Assembly: GCF_012317045.1 (NCBI RefSeq)
Contig: NZ_CP051154.1
Location: 1-64,000 of the forward strand
Length of the DNA stretch: 64,000 nt
Origin: Leifsonia sp. PS1209
GTDB taxonomy: Bacteria > Actinomycetota > Actinomycetes > Actinomycetales > Microbacteriaceae
Direction: 5' to 3'
In this document: piece by piece, positions 39,325 through 48,345 of the stretch
Layout of the letters: every line of letters starts with the position of its first letter
Position numbering within the stretch: position 1 is the stretch's first letter
Notes under the pieces: model-generated
Told to the model about the DNA's origin: nothing
Databases searched by the model: none
Seen by the model: only the letters and a program-made list of their open reading frames with translations
Program-made: the position numbers and the translations under genes

Positions 39325-40145
39325 TCGTCCATCCCGTCGAGAAGTGGACGGGGCGCGTGCTGCTCTCCGTCGTCCTCGTGCTCACCGTCATCCCGCTGGT
39401 GAGCATGCTCTCCGCCGCCCTGCAGCCCGCCGACCTCAACCCGACCGGCCTCACCTGGCCGAGCGACCCGCAGTGGGTGAACTTCGGCGAAGCCTTCGTC
39501 ACCGGGCACGTCTGGGAGCTGCTCGGCTCCAGCGGCCTGATCGTGCTCGGGGTGGTCCCGGTCAGCCTGGTCATCTCGAGCCTGGCGGGATACGCGCTCG
39601 GCAGCCTGAAGATCCGGGGCGGTCGCGCCCTGCTGATCCTCTTCATCCTGGGGCTGACCATCCCGTTCGAGGCGCTGATCATCCCGCTGTACTACGAGAT
39701 GCAGTCGCTGAACGTCCTGAACACGCAGTGGGCGATCATCCTGCCGCTGATCGGGCTGTTCATGCCGTTCAGCGTGTTCTGGATGCGCGCGCACTTCGTC
39801 GGCGTGCCCGCCGAGCTCTCCGAGGCCGCGCGGGTGGACGGCGCGACGATGTGGCAGGAGCTGCGACACATCCACCTGCCGCTCGCCCGGCCTGCGCTGT
39901 CCGCGCTGGCGATCCTGCTGTTCCTCTGGACCTGGAACCAGTTCCTGCTGCCCGTGGTGTTGATCGCCGACCCGTTGCAGCGCACCGTCGCCGGGGCGCT
40001 GACCTTCTTCCAGGGGCAGTACAGCCTGAGCATCCCGCTGCTGAACGCGGGCGCCCTCATCATCATCCTTCCCACCATCCTGGTCTTCGTGATCTTCCAG
40101 CGTCAGTTCATCAAGGCGCTGATCCAGGGTGCGGTCAAGGGCTGA
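39321..40145 (+). CDS. Sugar ABC transporter permease (locus A, second)
   Basis: The 274-residue MalG/UgpE-type permease has six helices and the EAA loop SEAARVDGATMWQELRHIHLP near residue 170. It pairs with the preceding permease. The ATG overlaps the previous stop (ATGA). A glycoside hydrolase gene begins five bases after its stop. Confidence 0.94.
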   Translation: MIVHPVEKWTGRVLLSVVLVLTVIPLVSMLSAALQPADLNPTGLTWPSDPQWVNFGEAFVTGHVWELLGSSGLIVLGVVPVSLVISSLAGYALGSLKIRGGRALLILFILGLTIPFEALIIPLYYEMQSLNVLNTQWAIILPLIGLFMPFSVFWMRAHFVGVPAELSEAARVDGATMWQELRHIHLPLARPALSALAILLFLWTWNQFLLPVVLIADPLQRTVAGALTFFQGQYSLSIPLLNAGALIIILPTILVFVIFQRQFIKALIQGAVKG

Positions 40146-40150
40146 CGGGC

Positions 40151-41128
40151 ATGGTGTTCAGCAAACGGGATCACTGGGTCTGGGACTTCTGGCTCGCCGA
40201 CGACGGCGAAACGCATCACCTCTTCTACCTGCACGCGCCGACCTCGCTCGGCGATCCTGATCTGCGCCACAGGAACGCGTCGATCGGGCACGCGACGTCG
40301 ACCGACCTGACCGACTGGGAGGACCACGGGCCGGTGCTCACGGCTGGGCCTCCCGGCGACCTGGACAGCTCGGCCACCTGGACGGGGAGCGTCGTGTGCG
40401 GCGACGACGGACGCTGGCGGATGTTCTACACCGGCTCCGTCTTCCTCTCCCCGCACGAGATCGCGAACGTCGAGTCGATCGGCGTCGCCACCTCCGACGA
40501 CCTCTTCACCTGGACGAAGGAACCGCGGGTCAACCTGCAGGCCGACCCGCGCTGGTACGAACTCCTCACCGACCGGACGTGGCACGAGGAAGCGTGGCGC
40601 GACCCGTGGGTGTTCCGCGATCCGGCCGGTGAGGGATGGCACATGCTGATCACGGCCCGCTCCCGCGACGGCGGCGACGTGCGCGACCGGGGAGTGATCG
40701 GGCACGCCAGGTCGGCCGACCTGGACGAGTGGATCGTCCAGCCGCCGGTGAGCGCACCGGGAAGCGGCTTCGCCCACGTCGAGGTTCCGCAGTTCGTGCG
40801 GGTCGACGGCCGCGACATCCTGCTCTTCTCCTGCGACGCGGCACACCTCGCAGGTCGGCGCACCGGGGGCACCGGCGGCGTCTGGTTCACGGCGGCCCCG
40901 TCTGCCGCCGGGCCGTTCGACGTCGCCTCCAGTACGCTCCTGACGCCGGAGTCGCTGTACGCCGGCCGGGTGACCACCGACCGCAGCGGCGCCTCCGTCT
41001 TCCTCGCGTTCGAGAACGTGGATGCGGCGGGCGGCTTCGGCGGGAGGGTCAGCGACCCGTACGACATCGGTTGGGACGACGCGCGCCTCACGCTCCGCGC
41101 GCGCGAACGAGAAGGAGAACGTGCATGA
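40151..41128 (+). CDS. Glycoside hydrolase of the GH32/GH68/GH43 beta-propeller group
   Basis: The 325-residue protein lacks a signal peptide and should be cytoplasmic. A five-bladed beta-propeller is suggested by repeated strands such as HLFYLHAPT and WRMFYTGSV. Expected catalytic residues are in VWDFWLADDG (aspartate nucleophile), EAWRDPWVF (RDP motif) and HVEVPQFVRV (acid/base glutamate). This pattern is closest to GH32/GH68-like fructosidases, so imported fructosyl sugars are a possible substrate, but GH43-type activity is also possible. It is co-transcribed with the transporter. Confidence 0.85.
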   Translation: MVFSKRDHWVWDFWLADDGETHHLFYLHAPTSLGDPDLRHRNASIGHATSTDLTDWEDHGPVLTAGPPGDLDSSATWTGSVVCGDDGRWRMFYTGSVFLSPHEIANVESIGVATSDDLFTWTKEPRVNLQADPRWYELLTDRTWHEEAWRDPWVFRDPAGEGWHMLITARSRDGGDVRDRGVIGHARSADLDEWIVQPPVSAPGSGFAHVEVPQFVRVDGRDILLFSCDAAHLAGRRTGGTGGVWFTAAPSAAGPFDVASSTLLTPESLYAGRVTTDRSGASVFLAFENVDAAGGFGGRVSDPYDIGWDDARLTLRAREREGERA

Positions 41129-42273
41129 CGGTCGACATCGCAGGGACGGTCGAGCCAGGGTACGAACGGGTCGCGGACGCCTTCGAGCGCGCATTCGACG
41201 GACGCCCGACGATGGGAGCCGGGCTCACCATCCGGGTCGGCGGCAGGAGGGTGGTGCACCTGTGGGGCGGCCTGGCCGACGAGCGGTCGCGCTCGCCGTG
41301 GCGGGAGGACACCGCCTCTGTGGTGTTCTCGTGCACCAAAGGGCTGATGTCCATCCTGGTCGCCCGGCTGGTGCAGGATGGCCTGCTCGACTACGAGGCT
41401 CCTGTCGCGCGGTACTGGCCCGAGTTCGCGGCAGCGGGCAAGGCGGACGTCACGGTCGCCCAGCTCCTGTCCCACCGCGCCGGACTGTCCGCGTTGCGCG
41501 AGCCGCTCACCATCGACCAGCTGGTCGACTGGGATCACGTCACGTCGCTGCTCGCCGCAGAGGAGCCGCTGTGGCAGCCGGGGACGGGATACGCGTACCA
41601 CGCGGTCACGCACGGCTGGCTGGCCGGTGAGCTGGTGCGCCGCACCACCGGCCAGAGCGCAGGGCAGTACTTCGCCGCACTCGCGGGCGACCACACCTCC
41701 GGCGCGTGGATCGGCTTGCCGGACGCTGCTGCATCCCGGGTCGCGCACCTCCAGGCGTCCGACTCGCAGGTCGAGGCCGGCGAAGAACTCGGCGAGGCGC
41801 CGTCGCCCTGGACGGCGCTCGCGATGACGCTGGGCGGCGCGCTTCCTGCGCAGCTGGTCACGCCCGACGGCGGCTTCAACGACCCGCGCATTCGGGCGGC
41901 CGAGATCCCGGGCGCCGGCGGGATCGCCACGGCGGACGCACTCTCGGCGATCTGGTCGGCCACCGTCACGGAGACAGACGGGCGCACCCTGCTCGACGAC
42001 GCGACACTGGATGCGGCGCTCATCCCCATGAGCGATGGCGAGCCCGTCTTCCCCAGCCCCGCCCCGTGGCCGCGCTGGGCGCGCGGCTTCCAGCTCGACT
42101 CCGAGGCCCGTCGCTACCTCGGCGACGCGAGCTTCGGCCACGACGGCGCCGGCGGCCAGGTGGCGTTCGCCGACCGCCGGGCGAAGGCAGGGTTCTCGTT
42201 CGTGACGAATTGGATGGAGGCGGGCGACGACAGGGCGACACGGATCGTGGACGCGTTCCGCGCTTCGCTGTAG
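41125..42273 (+). CDS. Beta-lactamase-fold serine hydrolase
   Basis: The 382-residue protein has the class C beta-lactamase/EstB fold. The SxxK motif SCTK is at residues 69-72, and YAYHAVTHGW replaces the usual YxN. A C-terminal GHDGAGGQVAF resembles the third motif (HxG-like). There is no signal peptide. ATG 41125 overlaps the previous stop, so it is coupled to the sugar hydrolase. It may be an esterase deacylating imported sugars rather than a lactamase. Confidence 0.88.
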   Translation: MTVDIAGTVEPGYERVADAFERAFDGRPTMGAGLTIRVGGRRVVHLWGGLADERSRSPWREDTASVVFSCTKGLMSILVARLVQDGLLDYEAPVARYWPEFAAAGKADVTVAQLLSHRAGLSALREPLTIDQLVDWDHVTSLLAAEEPLWQPGTGYAYHAVTHGWLAGELVRRTTGQSAGQYFAALAGDHTSGAWIGLPDAAASRVAHLQASDSQVEAGEELGEAPSPWTALAMTLGGALPAQLVTPDGGFNDPRIRAAEIPGAGGIATADALSAIWSATVTETDGRTLLDDATLDAALIPMSDGEPVFPSPAPWPRWARGFQLDSEARRYLGDASFGHDGAGGQVAFADRRAKAGFSFVTNWMEAGDDRATRIVDAFRASL

Positions 42274-42388
42274 GTCTGCTGACCGAGATGTGTGCGCACC
42301 GAGCGCGTGCGGTGTGATTGCGTGCATTCGCCTGTATGGTCGTGACGCCGGGGTCGCTCCGACACCGCACTCTCGAACGGGGAAGACG

Positions 42389-43270
42389 ATGACGGGCGAA
42401 CACGACGAGAGCGGCGCGGGCACAGCCGAGAGGACCTCGGCCTGGCAGGCGTTCTGGGCACGCGGCGGATGGTGGAAGGCGGTGCTCGTCGCCGCCGTCT
42501 ACATGGCCCTGTACCTCGCCGTCGGCCGGCTCATCGGGCTGTTGTGGGGCGACGCGCTCACCGACGGCGGCCCGCTGAGCAGCGCGATCAACGTCTTCCT
42601 CGAGCTCATCCTCCCGATCGGGATCGGCGCGGTGATCATCGTGGTGTTCCTCGCGGTGTCCGGGCTGCTGCCGCGGGTGTTCGCATCCAGGGTCGTTCCT
42701 GCGAGGGGCTGGATGTGGATCGCCGTAGCCGTCGTCGCCTACCCGATCGTGCTGCGACTCATCGGCATCGACTACGGCTCGTTCGCGCCCGGCGTCGTGC
42801 CGTTGACGCTGCTGGCCGGGGTGTTCATCGGTGTGGCGGAAGAGCTGGTGACGCGCGGTGCCGCGGTGACGCTACTGCGCAACGCGGGATACGGCGAGTT
42901 GGTGGTCGCGGTGCTGTCGTCCACGATCTTCGCGCTCATGCATACTGCCAACGCCATCGGCACCGGCTTTACGCCGACGGTCCTCATCACCATCCCGTAC
43001 ACCTTCTTGTTCGGTGTCTGCATGTACCTGGTGATGCGCGTCACGGGCAGCATCGTCTGGGCGATCGTCGCCCACGCCCTCACCGACCCGACCCTGTTCC
43101 TCGCCACCGGCGGAATCGACACCGCGGCTGCCGGTCCGCAGAACGGGCTGCAGGTGATCGCGGGGACAGGGAACTACGTCGTCATGCTGTTCGGGATCGT
43201 CGCCCTGTTCCTCATCCGCGGGCGGGTCGGCGACCGGCTCGGCCGTCGCGCGGAGCGGCTGCCGGACTGA
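42389..43270 (+). CDS. CPBP-family intramembrane metalloprotease
   Basis: The 293-residue protein has about eight helices. CPBP/Abi motifs are VAEELVTRGAAVTLLR (glutamate pair and arginine), STIFALMHTAN (histidine) and IVAHALTDP (second histidine). Relatives are prenyl-protein proteases or bacteriocin-immunity proteins. ATG 42389 has a GGGGAAG site. It lies downstream of locus A with a 115-base gap, so it may have its own promoter. Confidence 0.93.
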   Translation: MTGEHDESGAGTAERTSAWQAFWARGGWWKAVLVAAVYMALYLAVGRLIGLLWGDALTDGGPLSSAINVFLELILPIGIGAVIIVVFLAVSGLLPRVFASRVVPARGWMWIAVAVVAYPIVLRLIGIDYGSFAPGVVPLTLLAGVFIGVAEELVTRGAAVTLLRNAGYGELVVAVLSSTIFALMHTANAIGTGFTPTVLITIPYTFLFGVCMYLVMRVTGSIVWAIVAHALTDPTLFLATGGIDTAAAGPQNGLQVIAGTGNYVVMLFGIVALFLIRGRVGDRLGRRAERLPD

Positions 43271-43294
43271 GCGGGGCTCCCGCGTCGTCGCGGC

Positions 43295-45229
43295 CTACGG
43301 CGTCACCGCCACCAGGTCGTCCACCCCCATCACCACAGGCGCGTTGGCCACGCCGCCGGACAGATACCCGGTGATCGCCAGGCCGCCCGGCGCCTGCAGT
43401 CCGGCCGTCGTGTCCGTGATGGATCGCTGCCAGGTGGTCGGCTCCGTCGTGCCGTCCGGCCAGGCCCTGGCCTGGATGAGCGTGGGACTCGTGCCCGTGA
43501 CGCGCAGCCGCACGGCCAGTTTCGTCCCTGCCGCGTATGTGGCGGGGAGTGCGACAGACGATTGCAGCACCACCTCCGCTCCGCCGTTCGGGTCGACGCG
43601 GACCAGTTGCAGCGTCACCTTGCCCACCGACGAGACGATCACCTTGGCCTGGTACGAGCCCGTCGTCACCACGCGCCGACCGGAGATGGAGATGTAGACG
43701 TTGCCGGAGGACGGCAGCTTGTCGGCGGACACGTTGAGTCGCAGGTCGGTGTTGGCGGAGCTCACGCCGGTGAGCCTGGTCGTGCCTCCCGAACCGGCAG
43801 GCAGCTGGATCAGGCCGGTGCTCGCCCCGACCGAGTAGAGGGATGCGCTGCCGGCGACCGTCCACGCGCCGCCGGTCGGCGCCGTTCCCCAGCCGTTCGA
43901 GATGACGCGGTCGAACCCGTCCGTCGCCAGCGAGCCGGTGGGTGGCGGCGGTGCGGTGACCGCGATCGTCTTGGTGGTCGACCCGCTCGCCCCTCCGTTG
44001 TCGGTCACGGTGAGTCTCGCTGTGTACGTGCCCGCTGCCGGATAGGTGTGGCTGACCGTGCCGCCCGTCCCGGTCGCGCCGTCGCCGAAGTCCCAGGCGA
44101 ACGTGCTGATCGTGCCGTCCGGATCCGTCGACGCACCGCCGTCGAAGGTGCAGGCCAGGTCGGTGCAGGATGACGTGAAGCTCGCCGTCGGCGGCTGGTT
44201 GCCCCCGCCCCCGGCGGGCGCGATGGTGAACGAGTCCGCGAAGTTGCTGCCCGCCGCACGTGCGAACGACCCGCTGAGCTGCGTCGCCGTGGCCGTCACA
44301 TCCACCGACCCGTAGGTCGGCGTCTGGTTGGCACCGGATGCCGCACCGAAGTAGTTGGCCTCCGGATCCGCGGCGTTGACGTTGTAGAGGCCGTTGCCTC
44401 CCGTGCCCGCCGTCACGAACACCGTGCCGGCGCCCTTCACCATCGAAGCGTCGCTGTCGGCGACGCAACTGGCCGAGAACGTTCCGGGCACGATCGCCGT
44501 GCACGCGCCTCCGGTGGCGAGCTGGTTCGTGCGCTGGTAGAGGTGCTCGTGGCCGGTCAGCACGAGATCGACGCGCTTGCCGACGAGCAGGTTCATCAGG
44601 TCGGCGCCCGCCTCGCAGCCGTACTGGCCCAGCGAGAGGCAGGGCTTGTGCATCCCGACCACCACCCACGGGATGTTCGCGGCGCGTGCGCCGTCGATGG
44701 CCGCCGCCGTCCAGTTGTAGTGCGAGGTGCCCGCGTTGTAGGTCCAGGTGCCGTCCGCGAACGGCAGGCCGGGGGAGATCATCACGAAGCGGACGAGCGG
44801 AGCGCCCTGCGGGACGTCCACGTAGTACTGCCGCCCGTATGTGCCGACCGCGCCGGGGAGCTGGTTGGGCAGGCAGGCGCCGAAGTCGTTGATGTTGCCG
44901 TTCTGTCCGCTGCTTTCGTGGTTGCCGGAGACGAGCTCGAACGGGAACCCTGCTCCGACCGCCTGGGTCACGCTGTCGCACCACGACTGCTCGTCGCCGA
45001 CGGCACCGTAGGAGAGGTCGCCGACGGCGAGGTGGAGGTCGGGATGCAGTGCGCCGATGCCCGCGAGCACGGCCTGCGCGTTGGCGGAGGTGCCGTAGTC
45101 GCCGGAGGCGGTGAAGTGGACGCTGGTGGCGTTCGGCGCGATCCCGAGCGCTCCGCCGGGGGCGGTGAGCGCGAGCGCGGCGACGGTGAGGCCGACGATC
45201 GCGGCGGTGAGGGTTCGACGAGCAGGCAT
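43295..45229 (-). CDS. Secreted metallophosphoesterase with PKD domain
   Basis: The 644-residue exported protein has a signal peptide (MPARRTLTAAIVGLTVAAL). The calcineurin-like phosphoesterase domain has metal ligands in SGDYG, VGDLSYG, GNHES, GMHKP and GHEHLYQR (about 35-280). A PKD domain follows near 320-400 (TFAWDFGDGATGT). A beta-rich C-terminal domain (about 410-640) ends the protein. AAGGAG precedes ATG 45229. It may release phosphate outside the cell; the true substrate is unknown. Confidence 0.92.
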   Translation of the reverse strand: MPARRTLTAAIVGLTVAALALTAPGGALGIAPNATSVHFTASGDYGTSANAQAVLAGIGALHPDLHLAVGDLSYGAVGDEQSWCDSVTQAVGAGFPFELVSGNHESSGQNGNINDFGACLPNQLPGAVGTYGRQYYVDVPQGAPLVRFVMISPGLPFADGTWTYNAGTSHYNWTAAAIDGARAANIPWVVVGMHKPCLSLGQYGCEAGADLMNLLVGKRVDLVLTGHEHLYQRTNQLATGGACTAIVPGTFSASCVADSDASMVKGAGTVFVTAGTGGNGLYNVNAADPEANYFGAASGANQTPTYGSVDVTATATQLSGSFARAAGSNFADSFTIAPAGGGGNQPPTASFTSSCTDLACTFDGGASTDPDGTISTFAWDFGDGATGTGGTVSHTYPAAGTYTARLTVTDNGGASGSTTKTIAVTAPPPPTGSLATDGFDRVISNGWGTAPTGGAWTVAGSASLYSVGASTGLIQLPAGSGGTTRLTGVSSANTDLRLNVSADKLPSSGNVYISISGRRVVTTGSYQAKVIVSSVGKVTLQLVRVDPNGGAEVVLQSSVALPATYAAGTKLAVRLRVTGTSPTLIQARAWPDGTTEPTTWQRSITDTTAGLQAPGGLAITGYLSGGVANAPVVMGVDDLVAVTP

Positions 45230-45420
45230 TGGAGCGCTCCTTCGCAGCTCACGTCTGTGCTCTGCTGCCACGGGGCGCATGCCCCCGCAGAGGCAGAGGC
45301 CCTGGAGGGGCCTGGCCTCAGGGTAGCCCTGAGCGGGGGTGGGGCGGAAGGGAAAGTGAGAAAATCTCGTGGGCTGATCCCCGCATCCACCGGCCGGGTC
45401 CCGACGCCTAGACTCGTGCT

Positions 45421-45984
45421 GTGCCCGACGACATCCCCGTACTGAGCGACGCTCTGTTCGAGACGTTCGGGAGCGGAAGCTGGGCGTTCCTCCCCGCCAC
45501 GACGCCCGAGGCGCTCGCCGCCGCACTGGATGCGCGGATCACCGACGACCGGTTCCGCCTCGCCGAGAATCCCAGCATCGGCGACGGTCCCGGCCTGCTC
45601 GTGCTCACCGCGCCGGTCAACGGCTGGGTGATGCTGCTCGGCGCCAGCGAGACGGTCGGCGCCGCTGCCGCGGTGCTCAGCGAGGGCATCGGCGTCTTCC
45701 AGGCGATGATCGACGTGCGCCTGCCCGCGATGAGCTGGTCCCACCTCGAGGGCGGAGCCCCGACGCGGACGGTGTCCGTGGAACTGGGGGACGACGGCGA
45801 CCTGGTCACCAGGACCGCGGGGGACCCGCTGCCGTTCGAGGGCGACGGCCTGGTGCTGCCGACCTCGCAGCACGGCTACGACCCGTTCTTCTACCCGGTG
45901 GCGATCCTCGCGGAGCACGGGGTGACACTCGATGTGCTGGCCGAGGCGCTTCGGCGGCCGAGCGTGACGCTCACCCTCGGGTGA
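45421..45984 (+). CDS. Hypothetical protein
   Basis: I do not recognise the family. The 187-residue protein starts at GTG 45421, has no signal or membrane segment and is acidic. It contains VNGWVMLLGASETVGAAAAV and a C-terminal GYDPFFYPVAILAEHG. It could be a small enzyme or an immunity-like protein, but nothing decides this. It overlaps the convergent reductase gene by 14 bases. Confidence 0.75.
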   Translation: MPDDIPVLSDALFETFGSGSWAFLPATTPEALAAALDARITDDRFRLAENPSIGDGPGLLVLTAPVNGWVMLLGASETVGAAAAVLSEGIGVFQAMIDVRLPAMSWSHLEGGAPTRTVSVELGDDGDLVTRTAGDPLPFEGDGLVLPTSQHGYDPFFYPVAILAEHGVTLDVLAEALRRPSVTLTLG

Positions 45985-46534
45985 CCAGGTAGCGCAGGAA
46001 TACGCTCCCGTTCGCGAAACGGCGCTCCTCCTGCAGGTCCAGTCCGAGCGTCAGGTCGAGTGGGAAGGCCGGCGTCCCGCCTCCGACAGCCACCGGCACC
46101 AGGATCAGCTGCACCTCGTCCACGAGCCCGGCCCTCAGTGCCGCGGCCGCGATGGTCGGGCCGCCGATGCCGACGTCGCCCGGAGCGTCCGCGACCAGGG
46201 CACGCACCGCATCCGGATCGAAGTGGCGCTGGATGGTCGTGCGCGGCGTGACCGGTTCGGCGAGCGTCGACGAGTACACGACCTTGTCGGCGCTCCGCCA
46301 GATCCCGGCGAAGTCGACCACTTCCGGCTCCTCGTCCGGGTCGTCGCCGAACGTCTGCCAGACCTGCATGGTCTCGTACATGCGCCTGCCGTACAGATAG
46401 GTGGAGACGTCGCGTTCCAGGTCGTTGACGAAGGCGTGCACCTCCGCATCCGGGGCCGCCCAGTCGAAGCCTCCCGACGTGTCGGCGGTGTAGCCGTCGA
46501 CGGAAGCGATGGCGAAATAGACGAGACGTGGCAT
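45971..46534 (-). CDS. Dihydrofolate reductase/RibD-type reductase
   Basis: The 187-residue protein has the DHFR/RibD C-terminal fold (YFAIASVDGYTADTSGG at the start, LYGRRMYETMQVW near 47 and VGIGGPTIAAAALRAGLVDE near 120). Many actinobacterial relatives are uncharacterised NADPH-dependent reductases, and true folate activity is uncertain. GGGAGG lies ten bases before ATG 46534, but part of it is in a strong hairpin (46546-46575). Confidence 0.9.
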   Translation of the reverse strand: MPRLVYFAIASVDGYTADTSGGFDWAAPDAEVHAFVNDLERDVSTYLYGRRMYETMQVWQTFGDDPDEEPEVVDFAGIWRSADKVVYSSTLAEPVTPRTTIQRHFDPDAVRALVADAPGDVGIGGPTIAAAALRAGLVDEVQLILVPVAVGGGTPAFPLDLTLGLDLQEERRFANGSVFLRYLVTRG

Positions 46535-46545
46535 CGGTGGAACCT

Positions 46546-46575
46546 CCCGCACCGACTCTAAGCAGTCGGTGCGGG
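46546..46575 (-). terminator. Perfect 12-base inverted repeat before the reductase gene
   Basis: CCCGCACCGACT and AGTCGGTGCGGG pair perfectly around a 6-base loop. It follows the minus-strand small membrane gene (stop at 46596) and overlaps the upstream edge of the reductase ribosome site. It may be a terminator, an attenuator, or both. No T-run follows. Confidence 0.5.
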
Positions 46576-46595
46576 ATGCGCCAGAGCCGTCCCGG

Positions 46596-46838
46596 TCAGC
46601 CCACCTGCGGGAACAGCGCCCCCAGCGCGCGGAGCTCGCCTCCGAAGAACACCGGCACGACGATGTCGAGCACGAATGCGATTCCGAAGGCGAGCGCCAC
46701 GGCACCGGCCGCGATGACGACGAGCACGGAGAACAGCCGCAGATAGGCGTTCTCCGCAACGGCCGCGAGCACCCCTCGAGCTCGCGGAACCTGCGGAACC
46801 GACCCCGTGAACGGGAGTTGGTGGTTCAGCGTCGTCAT
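46596..46838 (-). CDS. Hypothetical small membrane protein
   Basis: The 80-residue protein has a polar N-terminus and one or two hydrophobic segments (FSVLVVIAAGAVALAFGIAFVL near 36-57, then VVPVFFGG). No family is recognised. GGGGG with a short gap precedes ATG 46838. It shares its upstream region with the divergent protein at 46989. Confidence 0.7.
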   Translation of the reverse strand: MTTLNHQLPFTGSVPQVPRARGVLAAVAENAYLRLFSVLVVIAAGAVALAFGIAFVLDIVVPVFFGGELRALGALFPQVG

Positions 46839-46988
46839 GGTTTTCCCCCTTGGTGTGGCCGATGTATCCAGTCAACCGGGATGCGCGGCGCGCGGCATCA
46901 GCCGTGGGTCGTGTGTGGGTCATCCGCCGGTATGATTCCCGGGGCGGGACGATCGGCCGGCAGCGGGCGGCCACGGGGGAGAGTTGTG

Positions 46989-48074
46989 ATGGCGAAGACG
47001 CGCAGGTCGCTGTGGATCGTGGTGGTTGCCGTCGGTACGGCGCTCGCCCTCGGCGTGGGGATCACGGCACTGGTGCTGGTGATCGGGGCTCGTGCCGCAG
47101 CCACCCCGCAGGCGGTGGTGTCGACCTACCTCGCGGACGTGAAGCGCGGCGACGTGGAGGCGGCGACGAAGCTCGAAGGCCGTCAGCACCGGGCAGTGGA
47201 TGTGCTGCTCACCAATAAGGCGTACAAGAACGCGACGGACAAGCTGACGGGCTACCGCATCCTGGGCGTTCGGTCGCACGGGCGCGACGCGACGGTCACC
47301 GCGGAAGTGACGGGCGGCGGCAAGACGACCACCCGCGACTTCGCGGTGCGTCGGGACGCGTGGACACCGGCGTCGATGGTGGGCGTCGACGGGTGGAAGC
47401 TCGCGCCGGTCACGCTCGGCACGGTCACCGTGACCATCGGAGCGCCAGGGCGAGTGGATGCGACGCTCGCGGGTGTGCCGCTCGGCTGGAAGGGCGCGAC
47501 CCTCCGGCTGAACGCCTTCCCTGGCACGTACACGCTCACCGCCGGGGCGAGCACCGACTGGTTCACGCTCGCCGGGGCGAAGGCGACGGTGGCCGGTTTC
47601 GGCGCAGACGCGCAGCTGCGGGATGCGGCCGTGCTCACGCCGAAGGGGCTCGACGCGGCGAAGGCCGCCGCCCAGGGCTGGCTCGACGGCTGCGCTGCAT
47701 CGCAGGACGCCCAGCCGGCGGGATGCTCCTTCGGGCTCTCCAGCGGAGCGGAGGCCGGCGAGGTGTGGACGAACGCCGCCTGGACCATCCAGAGCCGCCC
47801 GGAGCTGACGGTGGGGCCGTGGGACTTCGGCTGCCACCTTCCCGACCAGGCCGACGTGAGCGCCGGCGGCTGCTGGCCGGTGAAGACGGCGACCCCCGGC
47901 ACGGTGACGTTCCACGCCGACTTCTCGTTCCCGGCGACGGGCGACTCCGGCACGATCACGTCGACGGCTCCGATCGAGGCGGACGTGGAGGGCTCCGTTT
48001 CGTCGTTCGGCGACGCGGGCGCCGTCTTCCAGTCGGTCACCTGGGGCCCCGGCAGCTCGTCCGAGGGCAGTTGA
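46989..48074 (+). CDS. Hypothetical secreted or membrane-anchored protein
   Basis: The 361-residue protein has an N-terminal helix (LWIVVVAVGTALALGVGITALVLVIG) that could be a signal anchor. An AVVSTYLADVKRGDVEAATKL segment (about 40-60) resembles the DUF4878-like repeats seen after signal anchors. The remainder is beta-rich with no known catalytic motif. Four cysteines (GCAAS, GCSFG, GCHLP, GCWPV) may form disulfides outside the cell. An in-frame GTG lies three bases before ATG 46989. Confidence 0.78.
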   Translation: MAKTRRSLWIVVVAVGTALALGVGITALVLVIGARAAATPQAVVSTYLADVKRGDVEAATKLEGRQHRAVDVLLTNKAYKNATDKLTGYRILGVRSHGRDATVTAEVTGGGKTTTRDFAVRRDAWTPASMVGVDGWKLAPVTLGTVTVTIGAPGRVDATLAGVPLGWKGATLRLNAFPGTYTLTAGASTDWFTLAGAKATVAGFGADAQLRDAAVLTPKGLDAAKAAAQGWLDGCAASQDAQPAGCSFGLSSGAEAGEVWTNAAWTIQSRPELTVGPWDFGCHLPDQADVSAGGCWPVKTATPGTVTFHADFSFPATGDSGTITSTAPIEADVEGSVSSFGDAGAVFQSVTWGPGSSSEGS

Positions 48075-48128
48075 CCCGGAGGCCGCCACCGCGTCGTTCG
48101 AGCGGAGAGCCCGGCCCGATCGGCCGCC

Positions 48129-48317
48129 ATCTCCGCAGAAGCGGACTCTCCGACGGCGTGTCGCGGTGCACCTCCTGTACTGCGGAGGCCAGGGGATGCG
48201 AGGGTCGGGCCCGCATCCGCTGGTCGTAACGCAGGAGGATTCGGCCGACACGTCGCCGTATTCTCCGTAGGAGCGGAAGGTTCATGCGGAACGCGGCCGG
48301 TTCTCCGTCGGAGCGGA
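48129..48317. repeat. Three imperfect 17-base repeats
   Basis: Copies at 48129-48145 (ATCTCCGCAGAAGCGGA), 48261-48277 (TTCTCCGTAGGAGCGGA) and 48301-48317 (TTCTCCGTCGGAGCGGA) lie in the gap after the 46989 gene. The last two differ at one base and are 40 bases apart. Each contains a short TCCG/CGGA inverted pair. Apart from these the gap shows no gene. Confidence 0.55.
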
Positions 48318-48345
48318 GCCGGTGGACCGGGCGGCGCTCCGGGCG

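Noticed and set aside
48075..48345. Repeat array as CRISPR
   Set aside because: Only three short copies at irregular spacing, no proper spacers and no cas genes.
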